A stretch of 59,422 nucleotides of DNA. Source: Saccoglossus kowalevskii (lineage: Eukaryota > Hemichordata > Enteropneusta > Harrimaniidae). The stretch lies in contig NW_003132849.1 in assembly GCF_000003605.2 (NCBI RefSeq), positions 305,997-365,418 of the forward strand, written 5' to 3'. Below, piece by piece: positions 1 to 10,162 of this stretch. Under the pieces are notes generated by a model that saw only the letters and a program-made list of their open reading frames with translations, ran no database searches and was not told where the DNA came from. The translations under genes and the position numbers were made by a program. Positions within the stretch are counted from its first letter, which is position 1. Each line of letters begins with the position of its first letter.

Positions 1-69
1 CCGAGTTACTACCCTCCTCCGGCGGACATCACCCGAATATCAGGTCGTAATACCAATCTCAGTCAGTAA
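1..69 (+). CDS. Possible 3' end of a coding exon cut by the window edge
   Basis: The first 69 bases are clearly less AT-rich than the DNA after them. In frame 1 they read as 22 residues beginning PSYYPPPADITRI and ending NTNLSQ, then TAA. This would suit the hydrophilic C-terminus of a protein whose body lies before the window. No domain is recognised, no AATAAA follows closely, and a 22-codon open stretch is weak evidence. Confidence 0.22.
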   Translation, partial: PSYYPPPADITRISGRNTNLSQ

Positions 70-2800
70 AAAGCCATGTATTGCCTAATGAGAATATCGC
101 TGTAATTATATGTCTTATTTCTCATTTATTGTCTTTGGTAAAACTGTGTCTATGTCGCAATAATGATTCACGCACATTGCGTTGTCGTTAGTTCGCGAGT
201 GGAATTACCACGACTTAATTAATAACACCTACACAACGTCCATTCAAGCAGTGAATGCTTACCACCCATGTGAGCCACGCCAGTGTATATACATACAAAC
301 ACGACGCGTGTACGATCATCGACAAATTTTCGATGATAATAGTCACTCGGACAATGGCGAGCTATCGCGAACAAGTCACTGTGTACTACACGCTAACTGT
401 TTCACCGTATCATAATGAAGCAACGATGGGGGTGCTGGTAGCGCGATAATATGCATTTATCGACCCCATGTCTCAAATCAACCTCTTATTGGCTGGATTA
501 TTAATTGTATAAATTGCATTTTTCCTAATAATCGCGCTCTTTTAGCGATGGGACGTTTCGCGACGTAAAAATGAGACACATGCGGATGAAAGCAATGTCG
601 TTCAATCGACATCTGTGTTTTGTTATGCAGACGTTCATCGTCTAAAATACATCCACATCTTTCAAAACCATAATCTGCATCGACCAACGCTTTAAATAGC
701 CACTGTGACACCAAATTACTCCACCAAAGCGCTTTGTCGCTAGAGGGCGCAACATAATAAAGGCGTAATGACACCAGTGATCCAACAACGTACATTAAAC
801 AAAAATTTGATAAACCATACTTGCAAAAACATTATGAATAGATATTAAATGAAAACATTGTGATTAATGGCGGCAATAATGTGCACACGTAACAAAGGTT
901 GGAGTCGCGTTTGAGTTCAATTATTTCTGTTCAAACTGCAGTAGATTGAAAGTACAGCGGTAATAACTTATATATCGGTAGCAATTCGGACGTCTTTTAA
1001 TGATAACTTTAATTGTTTTCAACGAGCATTTGATATTCACGGCGTTCAAAGGTTCAAGTTGAATAACTTGCATGGCGATTAAATCCATGTTCATGTCACC
1101 ATCTCTACTCGTCGCGTACTGCACAAACAGAATGATAAACTTTGAAACAAGCATGGGAAGCGGAAGGGGTGTGCACGTGCACAATCCGGGTAATCGTGTT
1201 TTAGAAACTTTATCAGTTTGTCTATCTAGTTCTGAGCCGGGTAAACAAAAACATACTGTTACTGTTAACTAATAATATCACCGGTCATCATTTCTCAGTA
1301 CTCCATTGATTACTTGGCATAACTATTTTTCATAATCTTTGCCACACGCATGCTGATTATCCACAATTCCCTAACGAATGTAAGGCGAGATTTAACGCAT
1401 CACGTTTCATTTGCTTTCTTTCTGAACTCGTCGCCGCTCACGACGGTTCAGAACGATGTACATCACATTTTATAAAAATAAACTACCTGATTTTTATTTC
1501 ATAAAGATGTATCTAAGACCTCAAAAGATCAGATTCTCGACATTGCGTGCGTCAGTTTGAAACCGGCGTCTAATACATTTTTTTTGTTTTTCTTTTTTTT
1601 TGGTGCAATTTTTCGTACCGATGAAATGTGCTACGTACGGTTAGAAAAGGGAAATGTGAAAGTGTGTCTTAGAGACCAGAAGCAACATCTTTTAGAGGGT
1701 TACAACATTAACTGTAAAACTGTCATTATAACTTGAATAACAATAAATATTTGAAAAACTGTAAATTTGATGTGGAACGCAAATAAACCGTGACGTGGCT
1801 CATATCAATAGTACGTAACACTAAAGCGTCCATAATTTGTGCTACTTTTGAGCCTAAGAATTGTCGCGAATTACCAATCTGTTATACTCCTAATACAAAC
1901 ACCCACCATGCTTGGTGTTGTATGGTTCCACAAACGTGTCTGATTTATAATCCGTCAAAGTTGTCAAAGCTTTCCTTCACATAGGCGTAATAATTCTCAT
2001 GACAAACGATTCAACACAAAACCAAACATATCTTGTCAAATAGTAAGCGTTGGTATTGTACCATTACTATTTATGTATTGTACAATGGTAGATATTTCAC
2101 GATAGCACCTGCCATTGATGAACCATGGTACAACCATGTATTTATTGATTACAAAGCTGAAGCCTATACAGGTATTTCAATATATTGTTCAATCAGGTCA
2201 CGTGATTCAGCTTATAGAGAGTTAGTTGTCTGACAGCGCATACGACTAGACTAAGACACTGATAGTCTAGACACCGGTTACTGTACGTTTGGGTTTGGCC
2301 GTTTAGCTAATGCCTGATTACAAACATTCTTAGTTTGTATTACGAGTAACCGACTCCTGTATAAATATCTACAGTTACAAAAAAACATAGTCTGTCAGTA
2401 CTGTGTTGAAGAGTCGACACTCTGATAAAATGTCCAATTTGTTACACATTTAGATCGAGTATCGCTAAGTCTAATATCATGCCAAAGCTAGTTACAACTC
2501 TTAATGGCAAATTTAAAACAGCCGTCCAAGCCCATTCTAGCATGACCGTTCAGCGCCCTCACAGGCGAAACACTGCAAATTATTCAACAGCAACAGAGTG
2601 AGTTCGACAACTCTGTGATTGATAACCCTCTGCTATTAATAATTGTCAAATTCCTCACGTAACTCACGTATTCACTCATTTGAACCATGTTTTTGTTTAT
2701 AATATACGGTATTGAGTGTGCATGAATTGAGTGGCGAGAGATAGTGTCCGCACAGTGATGCCATCTGTGTAATTGGTTAAATCTCCAAACGATTTATAAA
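70..2800. other. Region without recognised genes
   Basis: AT-rich, with frequent stops in all frames. The short open frames show no coding pattern and often lack an ATG. A TATAAATA string at 2360-2367 is the only promoter-like word noted, and such words are expected by chance at this base composition. Confidence 0.6.
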
Positions 2801-3146
2801 AAAACATGTCTATTTATTACATTATCTACACATTTATACATATTTTATTTACAAGTGACATTCAAATATTTGATCATATTTATAAATAGTGAATAACATA
2901 TGTATCTGTGCATATTGTAGAATTGTTCGCAGGCGGTGTCCGTCATACGGTGTCTTGCACCGGCGTGACTCAACAACATGACGAAATCCATCTCGATATA
3001 GGGTTCGTATAGAAAGAAGGCGTCCTCATTGAAGCGCGATGATTGTGAGCGAGAAAAGACTGCAAAGTGCACGACTTGTCGCTACGGTTCGCATGTGTTA
3101 CATCATTTGGAATACGAGCGTTTATGTGCAAATGTGAGAATCGATT

Positions 3147-3152
3147 TTTATT
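3147..3152 (-). terminator. Candidate poly(A) signal AATAAA for the GPCR
   Basis: AATAAA on the minus strand about 140 nt past the GPCR stop, the nearest one downstream. Further AATAAA hexamers on the same strand at 2844-2849 and 2813-2818 could serve a longer 3' UTR. Which is used cannot be told from sequence, and the hexamer is common in AT-rich DNA. Confidence 0.35.
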
Positions 3153-3291
3153 GACGTGTCCTTGTGAGCGAGTGGAAAAGATGCGCCACACTCATTAGGC
3201 GGTAATCACATTGACTGAGACTGAATAATGCGGGAACACAGTATCGACGTAGTCCAGGAATCGCCACGTCATACGTTTCATTTCACTCTAA

Positions 3292-3941
3292 TTAGTTCTC
3301 TGATCTGGAATTGGAACTCGATGGATGGACTTTGTTCGAATGCGTGACATTCATAGTATGTGTGCCGTTACCGTTGACAGTATTCATCGTGTGTGAATCC
3401 ATTATTTTGTTTTTCCTGAAATTATGTAGGAATGCTTTCTTTAGAGACTTCCTGAAATTGTCCCCGAGAACGTTATATACGATTGGGTTGATGATAGAAT
3501 TAAAATACACCAACGTATGTGCTAATATCCTTACTACTTTCAGTAACATTTTATTATCAGGGTCGGCGAATACCTCGTAGTTCCACCGGAAGAGTAAGTT
3601 CAGAACATGATTCGGAAGATGGCATACTGCGTAAAGAATGACCACCACTAAAACCATTCGTGTGATTTTTTTCTTCTGACGCACTGCCTGCTCGGACATG
3701 ATCGCATCTTCTGTCGGTCCCGAGGTTCTCCATAGTCTCACGATCATGAGCATGTAGCACACGAATATCACCACCAGTGGCAAAAAATACGATAGCAGGG
3801 CGTACACTGTAACGTACACAGTATTGAAATTCGCTTTACTGTCGCTTGCAAAATATTCAATACAGAATGCATGGTCCCTGTCGAAGGCGTACACTTCAAC
3901 GCGATAGAGGTACAGCGTAGGAGTCGTTATGGTATAGGAAA
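3292..3941 (-). CDS. GPCR exon 3: TM4 end to C-terminus (residues 169-384)
   Basis: The acceptor is a long T tract ending TTTATAG at 3942-3943. The first two bases complete codon 169. The exon encodes ECL2 with Cys195, TM5 (about 208-236) with Pro223, ICL3 rich in Lys/Arg (256-263), TM6 (about 263-286), ECL3, TM7 (about 301-325) ending NPIVY, helix 8 (NFRKSLKKAF) and a hydrophilic tail with a partly repeated HTMN motif and many Asn/Thr/Ser. The open frame extends past the acceptor to 4029, but that part is intron: it has no GPCR character and begins at a TTG. Confidence 0.92.
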
Positions 3942-6900
3942 CTATAAAAAAAAAACAAGGATCAGTGTTATATAGCAAATCTTGATATATTATCATTCTG
4001 TTGCCTGACAACTGGGTGGAAATTTGCAATAAAATGCAAAATTTAAATCAAATATAAGCCTTGCTTAACTTTATTTTCAACAACTTGAACAAGGAGAGTA
4101 CAAACTGTAAATTGAAGTTGAATGAGTACCAAACACAAACCCAAAGCTAGTTAATGTGAAGGCAAATCGGATACTTTTCATTTGAATGTTTATTAGCTTT
4201 TTTGAACAAAGATCCTTGATCTGTTATCTTGAAAAAAACACAGTAGTGTATTATTTATTGCATAATAGAAACTTTTTTTCGTCAGAAAACATAGCAGCAT
4301 TGGTTCTACGAGAAAACATCGGCACAGTGGTATTAAAACTACCTATACATACAGGTAAATTGAAGCCCCGCCCGTTAGATTTTTATTTATTTCCCCCAAC
4401 GAAAACTGCTATATCTGTTACCAGTACTTTTTGTATTTTACAAATTGCCCTCTACTGTTTCCATCCAGATACAATATCAATGAATATACTTAAACAAAGC
4501 TAAACATATACAACATTAATACTCGTGTTTCCTTTTATATTGTATTTTTTCTTATTACATTGTATTTGAAAACAATGCTTCCGTGAAATTTGAAACACAT
4601 AATACTATTGGAATAAGACAGTCAATAATAACGGACGTGATTTGGGATACGGCTCAAAATAATGTGAAATGTATTAGTGAACAAAGATTTTGCAAGGGGT
4701 GAACGATTATTTAGGCCGGGGTTGTCTCAAATTGGAATTATGAAATATAATTTAACAAAGTATCTGTACATAAACGACGACATGGTATATATCCAATTCC
4801 ACAATAAATGATGTCTTTGAAGGATTCTACCCTGGCATGAATAACTATCCCAAACTAATTAAATATACTTACATATCCAAATCGATATATTGATGAGGAC
4901 TGCCGCCCGTGGCGTTCTATATTTAATCGATCTGATAGGGTACACGATGGCATAGTAGCGATCTGCACTTATAACTGTTAACGTCAGACACGTGGCCTGC
5001 CACGAAGCCTGTTGAGAATCAGAAACAGATAAATATCAAGTAAATCGTTACTATGGATACGCCAATGTTGCAGCTATTCAGTTGCGGCCTCGGCCTCCAC
5101 ATAATATTTGGGAAAATTAGTAAAATTTGCCTTACAATATAGGTCAACTTTATGATGTATAATAGAAACACATATTTCATTGAGTAGGCTAAATATTATG
5201 CGAAATTTGCTATTTTTAGAACAGTTTCCACAGAACACAAAGATACAACTTTATTTCTTTGTTAATTTATTTTGTAAAACCCGAATCTTAAGATTAATCC
5301 AAGATAAAAAAAATAGTATTATGTGATTCATAAAACCCTATATCACCGTGACTACGCGCCATTATTGAAATATAGAGGAAGAAGTCTTCAACAAATGAAG
5401 CAATGCGAATTCACTAAACTTAATGTATTATACAGAAACATATTATCGAAAAATAAATAGTCTGGTTACTTCAATAATTCGGATTGTTTCAGATAGGACC
5501 AGGCTTTTCGTTTAAAGCGCCAGAAATGTAATGCTGCGCAGTTTTGGAAATGGGTCTCATGCGACGTGTACAAACCGTGTTCAAGTACACGTCGTTTCCA
5601 TGACAACATTATAACCCAGTTGACGACGATACTGTATGTCATTTCACTAAAATCAGTATTTATCATACAAAAATCGATTGATAGTTATTCGTAACATAAT
5701 TCATGTTCTTGGGCCGTTGTTATCACAATTATGCCAACTTTATTCCGTGCCCGGGCACCATCCGCTATGACAAGTATTATTAAACATGCCTTTTTAGCTA
5801 ACATGTTATTTAAGCTAATTTTGCTAAATCGTAACTCCACTAAATCAAAAGATAGCTAATTTAAAATAAAGTGTCTTCTCGCAATAAGATTGTTGGCACT
5901 TGCTAGATTGAGATTCTGTTACTAGTAATTCCTGCATTGTGTCAAATTCTCAGAAATGGCATGTAGATATTTCAGAATGGTTTGCAGTATCTCACAAGTA
6001 TGACGGTTACATATATAATATGCAGCATTTCAACACCGTATTGTATGGACACAAATATCATTATTATAACCATGGAGCTCATGCTATAACTATTCGGGTA
6101 TCAGCATACAAACGCGGGAGGTTTCCATAGCAACGTATCCAGATCCAAGATAATCCTCCTTTGAAGTGATTACTGCACGCAGAGGATTATCAGTTTATTT
6201 CCTTCACACGCGATAAATGTCAAGAAAGACAGAACGTGGCATGAAGCCAGTCTTGTAGATTTAGGTGATGTATATCGCATAATATTGCTGGATTCTTTTT
6301 GAAATATTCCACTGTTTAGTTTCTGATAATCAAAGGTGCAGAATCAACAACAAAGTATAATGGACAAATTGGCAGCTTTATAAATATTAAGTTTTCTTTG
6401 AATTATAACGAGCCGACTGATCATTTTATGGTATCAACACGGCACTGATTACAAAACACAGTCCGCCATTCTGAGAAATCAATCAAAGAACATCATTGGT
6501 GGGTGGTTATTTCTGCCGATCGGTTCACACTTGCATAAGAAAAAATGTATAGACGATTACTTTTATGAGAACAACTGTCAAAATGATAGCTCATCACTCT
6601 ATGTTTCATATTTCCGCTAGGTTTAGCAATGTACGTCAACTGTCAATTATATCATACCTGACCGTTGTTCACCGTGCTGCGGGAAGGGGTTATTTGGGTT
6701 TAGCATACACACTTATAGCGATGTCGATATTTCGTCGAGAGGTAAGTTAATAGAAATTGGAGTGTGTCAAATAAAGGGATTTTGTTTCCGTCGCCTGTCA
6801 GAGCAGGTATCTGCAACGTCGTTGACAATAATCTTTCAATCGTTGTCTCGGTGGAAATCAGTTCGTGTCATACAATACAAATACCAAAGACAGAATAAGT

Positions 6901-7377
6901 CTGTATACGAATGCACATTTTTTGAATGGGGTACCTTACATATTTTATTTCTCGTAATAAATATTTCAAGTATTTAAAAAAAAACGCTTAGTTTATATTT
7001 TTACATACCAGTTGTGTCCAAGCAACAAATCTACACATTGCGTCACCAAATACCCATGCAGTATGGAAGGCATATACACTAGAGGTAAAGGGTACGCATA
7101 GTAGCAGCACCGCAATGTCCGTGCATGCTAAGTTGACGATGTAATAGTTCGTAACTGTCCTCATGTGAGAATACTTGAAAACAACGATCACGATGAAAAT
7201 GTTGCCAATCAGTCCAAGTAACGAGAATATCCCCCACACAGCGGGGACAACGACGGATTCGGGTCCAAGTTTGTATTCGTAGTCCGGATAGGAGTAGGAA
7301 TACCATGAGTACGAATACGAGTAGTTATAACTGGCGTTCGAATCAACATAGTCAACATCACTGTCAGAGTCCGCCAT
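3292..7377 (-). CDS. Kisspeptin/galanin/allatostatin-A-type neuropeptide GPCR, 3 coding exons
   Basis: Plasma-membrane class A GPCR, expected to bind a neuropeptide and signal through a G protein. Joining complement(7009-7377, 4873-5008, 3292-3941) gives 1155 nt, i.e. 384 residues plus stop, with GT-AG junctions in phases 0 and 1. Landmarks: GN at 58-59 (TM1), NLACTD 82-87 with the TM2 Asp, CVPFT 94-98, TM3 Cys115, QATC 127-130, DRY 139-141, RTPR 154-157, TM4 Trp167, ECL2 Cys195 (partner of Cys115), TM5 Pro223, a basic KKK before TM6, Cys275-His276-Leu-Pro278, and NPIVY 320-324. The blocks CVPFT, WVFGDAMCRFV, QATCLTLT and RTPR resemble vertebrate KISS1R most; galanin and allatostatin-A receptors are the alternatives. 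Oddities: His replaces the usual TM6 Trp toggle, Tyr replaces the usual TM6 Phe, and the tail has no palmitoylation Cys after TM7. Family level is secure; the ligand is inferred. Confidence 0.93.
3942..4872 (-). other. GPCR intron 2 (931 nt)
   Basis: Consensus donor GTAAGT and an AG acceptor behind a long T-rich tract; phase 1. Nothing else recognisable was found in it. Confidence 0.9.
4873..5008 (-). CDS. GPCR exon 2: TM3 end, DRY motif, ICL2, TM4 start (residues 124-169)
   Basis: A 136-nt internal exon too short to stand out as an open frame. The acceptor reads TTCTCAACAG and the donor is the consensus GTAAGT. In frame it gives QATCLTLT, then SADRYYAIVYPIR, then KYRTPRAA and SIWI, i.e. the cytoplasmic end of TM3, the G-protein-coupling DRY triplet, ICL2 and TM4 with its conserved Trp. 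It joins exon 1 in phase 0 and leaves one base (T) to complete Phe169 with exon 3. QATC and RTPR are the strongest pointers to the kisspeptin-receptor group. Confidence 0.92.
5562..5607. promoter_or_regulatory. Perfect 10-bp hairpin abutting an X-box-like palindrome (GPCR intron 1)
   Basis: CGACGTGTAC (5562-5571) and GTACACGTCG (5585-5594) are exact inverted repeats around a 13-nt loop. The X-box-like sequence GTTTCCATGACAAC starts at the last base of the right arm (5594-5607). RFX factors bind GTNRCC-N(0-3)-RGYAAC-type sites. The symmetry is seen directly; binding or RNA folding is inferred. Confidence 0.35.
5787..5940. repeat. Degenerate dispersed repeat E, copy 1 (in GPCR intron 1)
   Basis: TGCCTTTTTAGCTAACATGT and following bases align with 34092-34236, including TTAGCTAA, GCTAATTT, AAGATTCT and TTGCATT-GGTCAA-like ends. 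Identity is low (roughly two thirds by eye) over about 150 bp, so it is an old element. Confidence 0.5.
6121..6134. promoter_or_regulatory. X-box-like motif GTTTCCATAGCAAC (GPCR intron 1)
   Basis: Both half-sites (GTTTCC and AGCAAC) fit the RFX X-box with a 2-bp spacer. It lies in intron 1, about 0.9 kb from exon 1. It could be an intronic enhancer element for the receptor; no other support. Confidence 0.4.
7009..7377 (-). CDS. GPCR exon 1: N-terminus to start of TM3 (residues 1-123)
   Basis: Encodes an extracellular N-terminus of about 40 residues, TM1, TM2 and the start of TM3. The ATG at 7377-7375 has a favourable context (A at -3, G at +4), and an in-frame TGA at 7398-7396 lies 21 nt upstream, so the start is well supported. 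The N-terminus is rich in Tyr, Ser and Asp, with a Tyr-Ser repeat at residues 17-30 and possible N-glycosylation sites at Asn14 and Asn18. The donor GTATGT follows codon 123 (Leu), giving a phase-0 intron; reading through would hit a stop after six more codons. Confidence 0.93.
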
Positions 7378-7398
7378 CTTGTGAGGCTCCGTAAATCA

Positions 7399-8384
7399 GA
7401 ATACCACTGTATCTGAACTACATCTGCATCTGCGGTGAATTGGAAAACAAATACGATGTTAGAATCTCCATATGTATTATATGACGCGTTTATCTGAACG
7501 ACGTGATATTAAAACCTAGTAAGTACTCTGAAGAATGCTACCTTATTTGTTGCATCGGCGGTTGCATTGGTGCCAGTGGCAGTAGCTGGCATCGAGGGGC
7601 GTCATTACGACCCAATGTCAGTTATACTGCCGTAGGATAAAACACAATACCAGTACGGAAATTGCGTATCAGTTGCGCAAATCTTGTTGATCTCATTCCA
7701 TAGTACCACTTGTAAAATAATCATATTTTAAAAAGTATCGTTTTATAAATCAAACTATACTCGCGCGAGTATGACGCTGCGGATGCCAATACGACACCGA
7801 TGCGTTAAAAACTACTATATCCTCATACCAGGTATGGCGTAATGTCAGTAACTGTCTAGTAATCAAGTATATACCTGTACTATTACATTACAATAATTCA
7901 GCTAAGCGAGGATGAAAATGTGAAAAAAGAGTGTGCCTGATTGGCTATCCACCACCTAACAATGAGACCAATCAGGGAGAAGCTTGTTGGTCGACCGGTT
8001 TCGTCGACGTATCAAATTTTGATTTCTGTATATGCTTCGACTCAACTATTATAGTTTTTAGACTGACTGCCGATGCATTAAATTTCCAATCTCAGCGTGT
8101 GTCTGTGTACAACTGACATCAAAACCATAGACGCAATATGAGTAGCCATGGAGAGACGAATATATATACACAAATCACTGCTTAATACGTTCATAACGAG
8201 CCTGATTGGAAATGCAATTACGAGTAAAAAAACAATTAGAAGAGATTGCCTAGAGGGACCCACCCTCCTCATATATTCAGTATACTGTGCTGTATATCAA
8301 GGACTTGGTGAAACGTGACGTTTATTACAGGCTTATTCAGGGAAAGTTAATTTTAAAATAATTTGTATTTGAATGTGATAGTGT
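7399..8384. other. 5' flank of the GPCR: no gene, possible promoter region
   Basis: Contains a locally GC-rich stretch around 7555-7620, about 200 bp upstream of the ATG, which could belong to the promoter or a non-coding first exon. A palindromic CTCGCGCGAG lies near 7763. No TATA box at a convincing distance and no coding signal were identified. Confidence 0.3.
7418..7429 (-). promoter_or_regulatory. Mini upstream ORF in the GPCR 5' leader, next to a possible 5' UTR splice acceptor
   Basis: ATG CAG ATG TAG lies about 40 nt upstream of the receptor start. Immediately before it the minus strand reads TTTTCCAATTCACCGCAG, a plausible splice acceptor (AG at 7430-7431), so the 5' UTR may be split by a further intron. 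A four-codon uORF could lower translation of the receptor. The motif is visible; both functions are inferred. Confidence 0.25.
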
Positions 8385-8388
8385 TTAA

Positions 8389-8516
8389 AGGGCGGTGGTC
8401 GCCGCGCCGCGTCACGTTCAACGTGGGATTCACGGCGACGTACACAACGCGTGTAAAACACATCGTCTGTTTACTTGGAATTCAAACACGCGCTGCGTTA
8501 CGACAACCACCACCAT
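8389..8516. mobile_element. TTAA-flanked MITE, group B copy 1 (128 bp)
   Basis: Flanked by TTAA at 8385-8388 and 8517-8520. The left end AGGGCGGTGGTCGCCG and the inverted right end ATGGTGGTGGTTGTCG match at 12 of 16 bases. The interior is CpG-rich and non-coding. It shares terminal sequence with the elements at 24671 and 28500. No transposase is encoded, so it is non-autonomous. Confidence 0.75.
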
Positions 8517-9453
8517 TTAACGCGGGCATCGAGTTGGATTCGAAGACTAGTGGAAATAGTGTATGAATTATCATGTTTTACAGGGAATTATTGAATTATT
8601 CCCCAAACAAATACCAGTCACAAGGTCTCAAATACAACGCTGTCTTGACCTAGTACGCACTAGATATCTATGGTTTACGTTATCGTGGTTAAATCAGCGT
8701 CAATAAATTGCCTCATCACAAAAGCGTTTTTTATATGTTATGTATTGCAAATACACGAGGAATCATTCGATATACGGTGATATCCCGTCTTCAATCTACA
8801 CAACTTGAGCTATGATTGTAGGTGTCATTGGATTATTCTGCAATTGGACAGAAATTATGAGTGATACGTCTACTATCACCCGGTGCAATATTGTGTGTGT
8901 TTCGGCTCCCTTGATGCGGTGGAATTTTCGTTGTGAATAAATTGGGTTGTAAATTAGTATTTTTTTATGGTTGGAAAAATAGTTTTAATAAGAAATCGTA
9001 AAATATGTCTCTCAGCTAGCCACATCGTAAATCATTTGTTTTACCTTGAATCAAACGGAGAAGTTTACAACATATTCGCCTTCCTTACTCGTCCAGTTAT
9101 TGTGATTTTTCGTACAATTTGCATGATCCCCGGTAGATTAGACAAAATAATAAAAAATAAGTAAGTTGCCATGAAAACGTCACGGCATTCAGACTGTAAT
9201 GTCCGTGGAACAACTTTATTAAAAACACGCACATTTATTTTTGTATTTTAAGATTTAATTTATCGAGGTTAACCCAATTAGCTAAATGCTAATCTAACTT
9301 AAGGCCCCAAAGATAATATACAGACAAATACGAATAAACAATTACAGATAAAAACGTATTTGAACTGCATAAACCATTTAGCGCAAGTACAATTTTGCAA
9401 TTTGTTTGGTATCATATTAGTTCGAGAACGAACAGAAGTAGTGGTAATACTAA

Positions 9454-9575
9454 AACGGGAGGGTCGTCACCTGCGCACGCGCGGAAATCCCAAGTGACGA
9501 AAACAACACATGTTAAAACGCAAATGCTCATGGGTATTCGCTTGTTTGTAAACAATAACTATTCGTGTTATGAGC
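9454..9575 (+). mobile_element. TTAA-type MITE, group A copy 1, right end lost
   Basis: Begins after CTAA (a decayed TTAA at 9450-9453) with AACGGGAGGGTCGTCACCTG and continues with an interior that aligns with the copy at 24908 (for example GCTCATGGGTA and TTTGTAAACAAT). It has about 14 nt more than that copy after the left terminal repeat. The right terminal repeat is not recognisable, so the end coordinate is approximate. Confidence 0.65.
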
Positions 9576-10146
9576 CGTTACTCAACTGTTATTTTACGAT
9601 ACAAGTACAGCATATTTAGTAGAAGATACATACTATCTACTACGGTTGGGTGCCTTTACAATTCCTGCCGCTTACTTCATATGGAAAAGTCAGACGTTAT
9701 TACGTAGGTTCAACGTACTCGCAACCACCAGAATCTCATTAAATGTGTCCACTGCTTTTAACACTGTATCCCTGTTATACAATTGCTCTGGGACATATCG
9801 CTAACAGTACATAATGTCAAGTATTCAATTCATAGTTACCTGCCTATAACTGCTTCTAAAGTCTAATTAATACACGGCAACGTGTTTGCCTTGTGTCGCG
9901 TTATATAAGAATATATTCAGTAACGACATTGATATCAACCTACGTTTTAATTTGCACTTAAATACAAGGCTGGAAATGCTGGAAATTATATTAATAAAAA
10001 GTTCAGCGTGACACCTCAGTGTTGATTCTACTCTACTTAGTGAGAGACCCACGCAATCCCTTCCATTGTTTATTTACTTCGAATCAGAGTTCATAGTGGC
10101 CAATTTCAAAGTCCTCTGCATTGCAGTAGATTCACTGTAGTGGCCT

Positions 10147-10162
10147 CTCTTTCATGAAAGAG
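10147..10162. repeat. 16-bp perfect palindrome CTCTTTCATGAAAGAG
   Basis: An isolated perfect palindrome in gene-free DNA. It could be a dimeric transcription-factor site or chance; nothing around it decides. Confidence 0.4.

Larger units (their letters stand above)
5009..7008 (-). other. GPCR intron 1 (2000 nt)
   Basis: Bounded by GTATGT at the exon 1 side and AG at the exon 2 side, phase 0. It contains two X-box-like palindromes (5594-5607, 6121-6134), a perfect 10-bp hairpin (5562-5594) and one copy of a degenerate dispersed repeat (5787-5940). No coding potential is seen inside it. Confidence 0.9.

Noticed and set aside
2360-2367. TATAAATA as a promoter
   Set aside because: Common word in AT-rich DNA and no transcript or exon downstream. 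The TATAAAGTGC at 10361 was set aside for the same reason.
3942-4029. Extension of GPCR exon 3 upstream to a start at 4029
   Set aside because: It begins at TTG, runs through the poly-T acceptor tract and has no similarity to a receptor. The AG at 3942-3943 joins in phase with exon 2.
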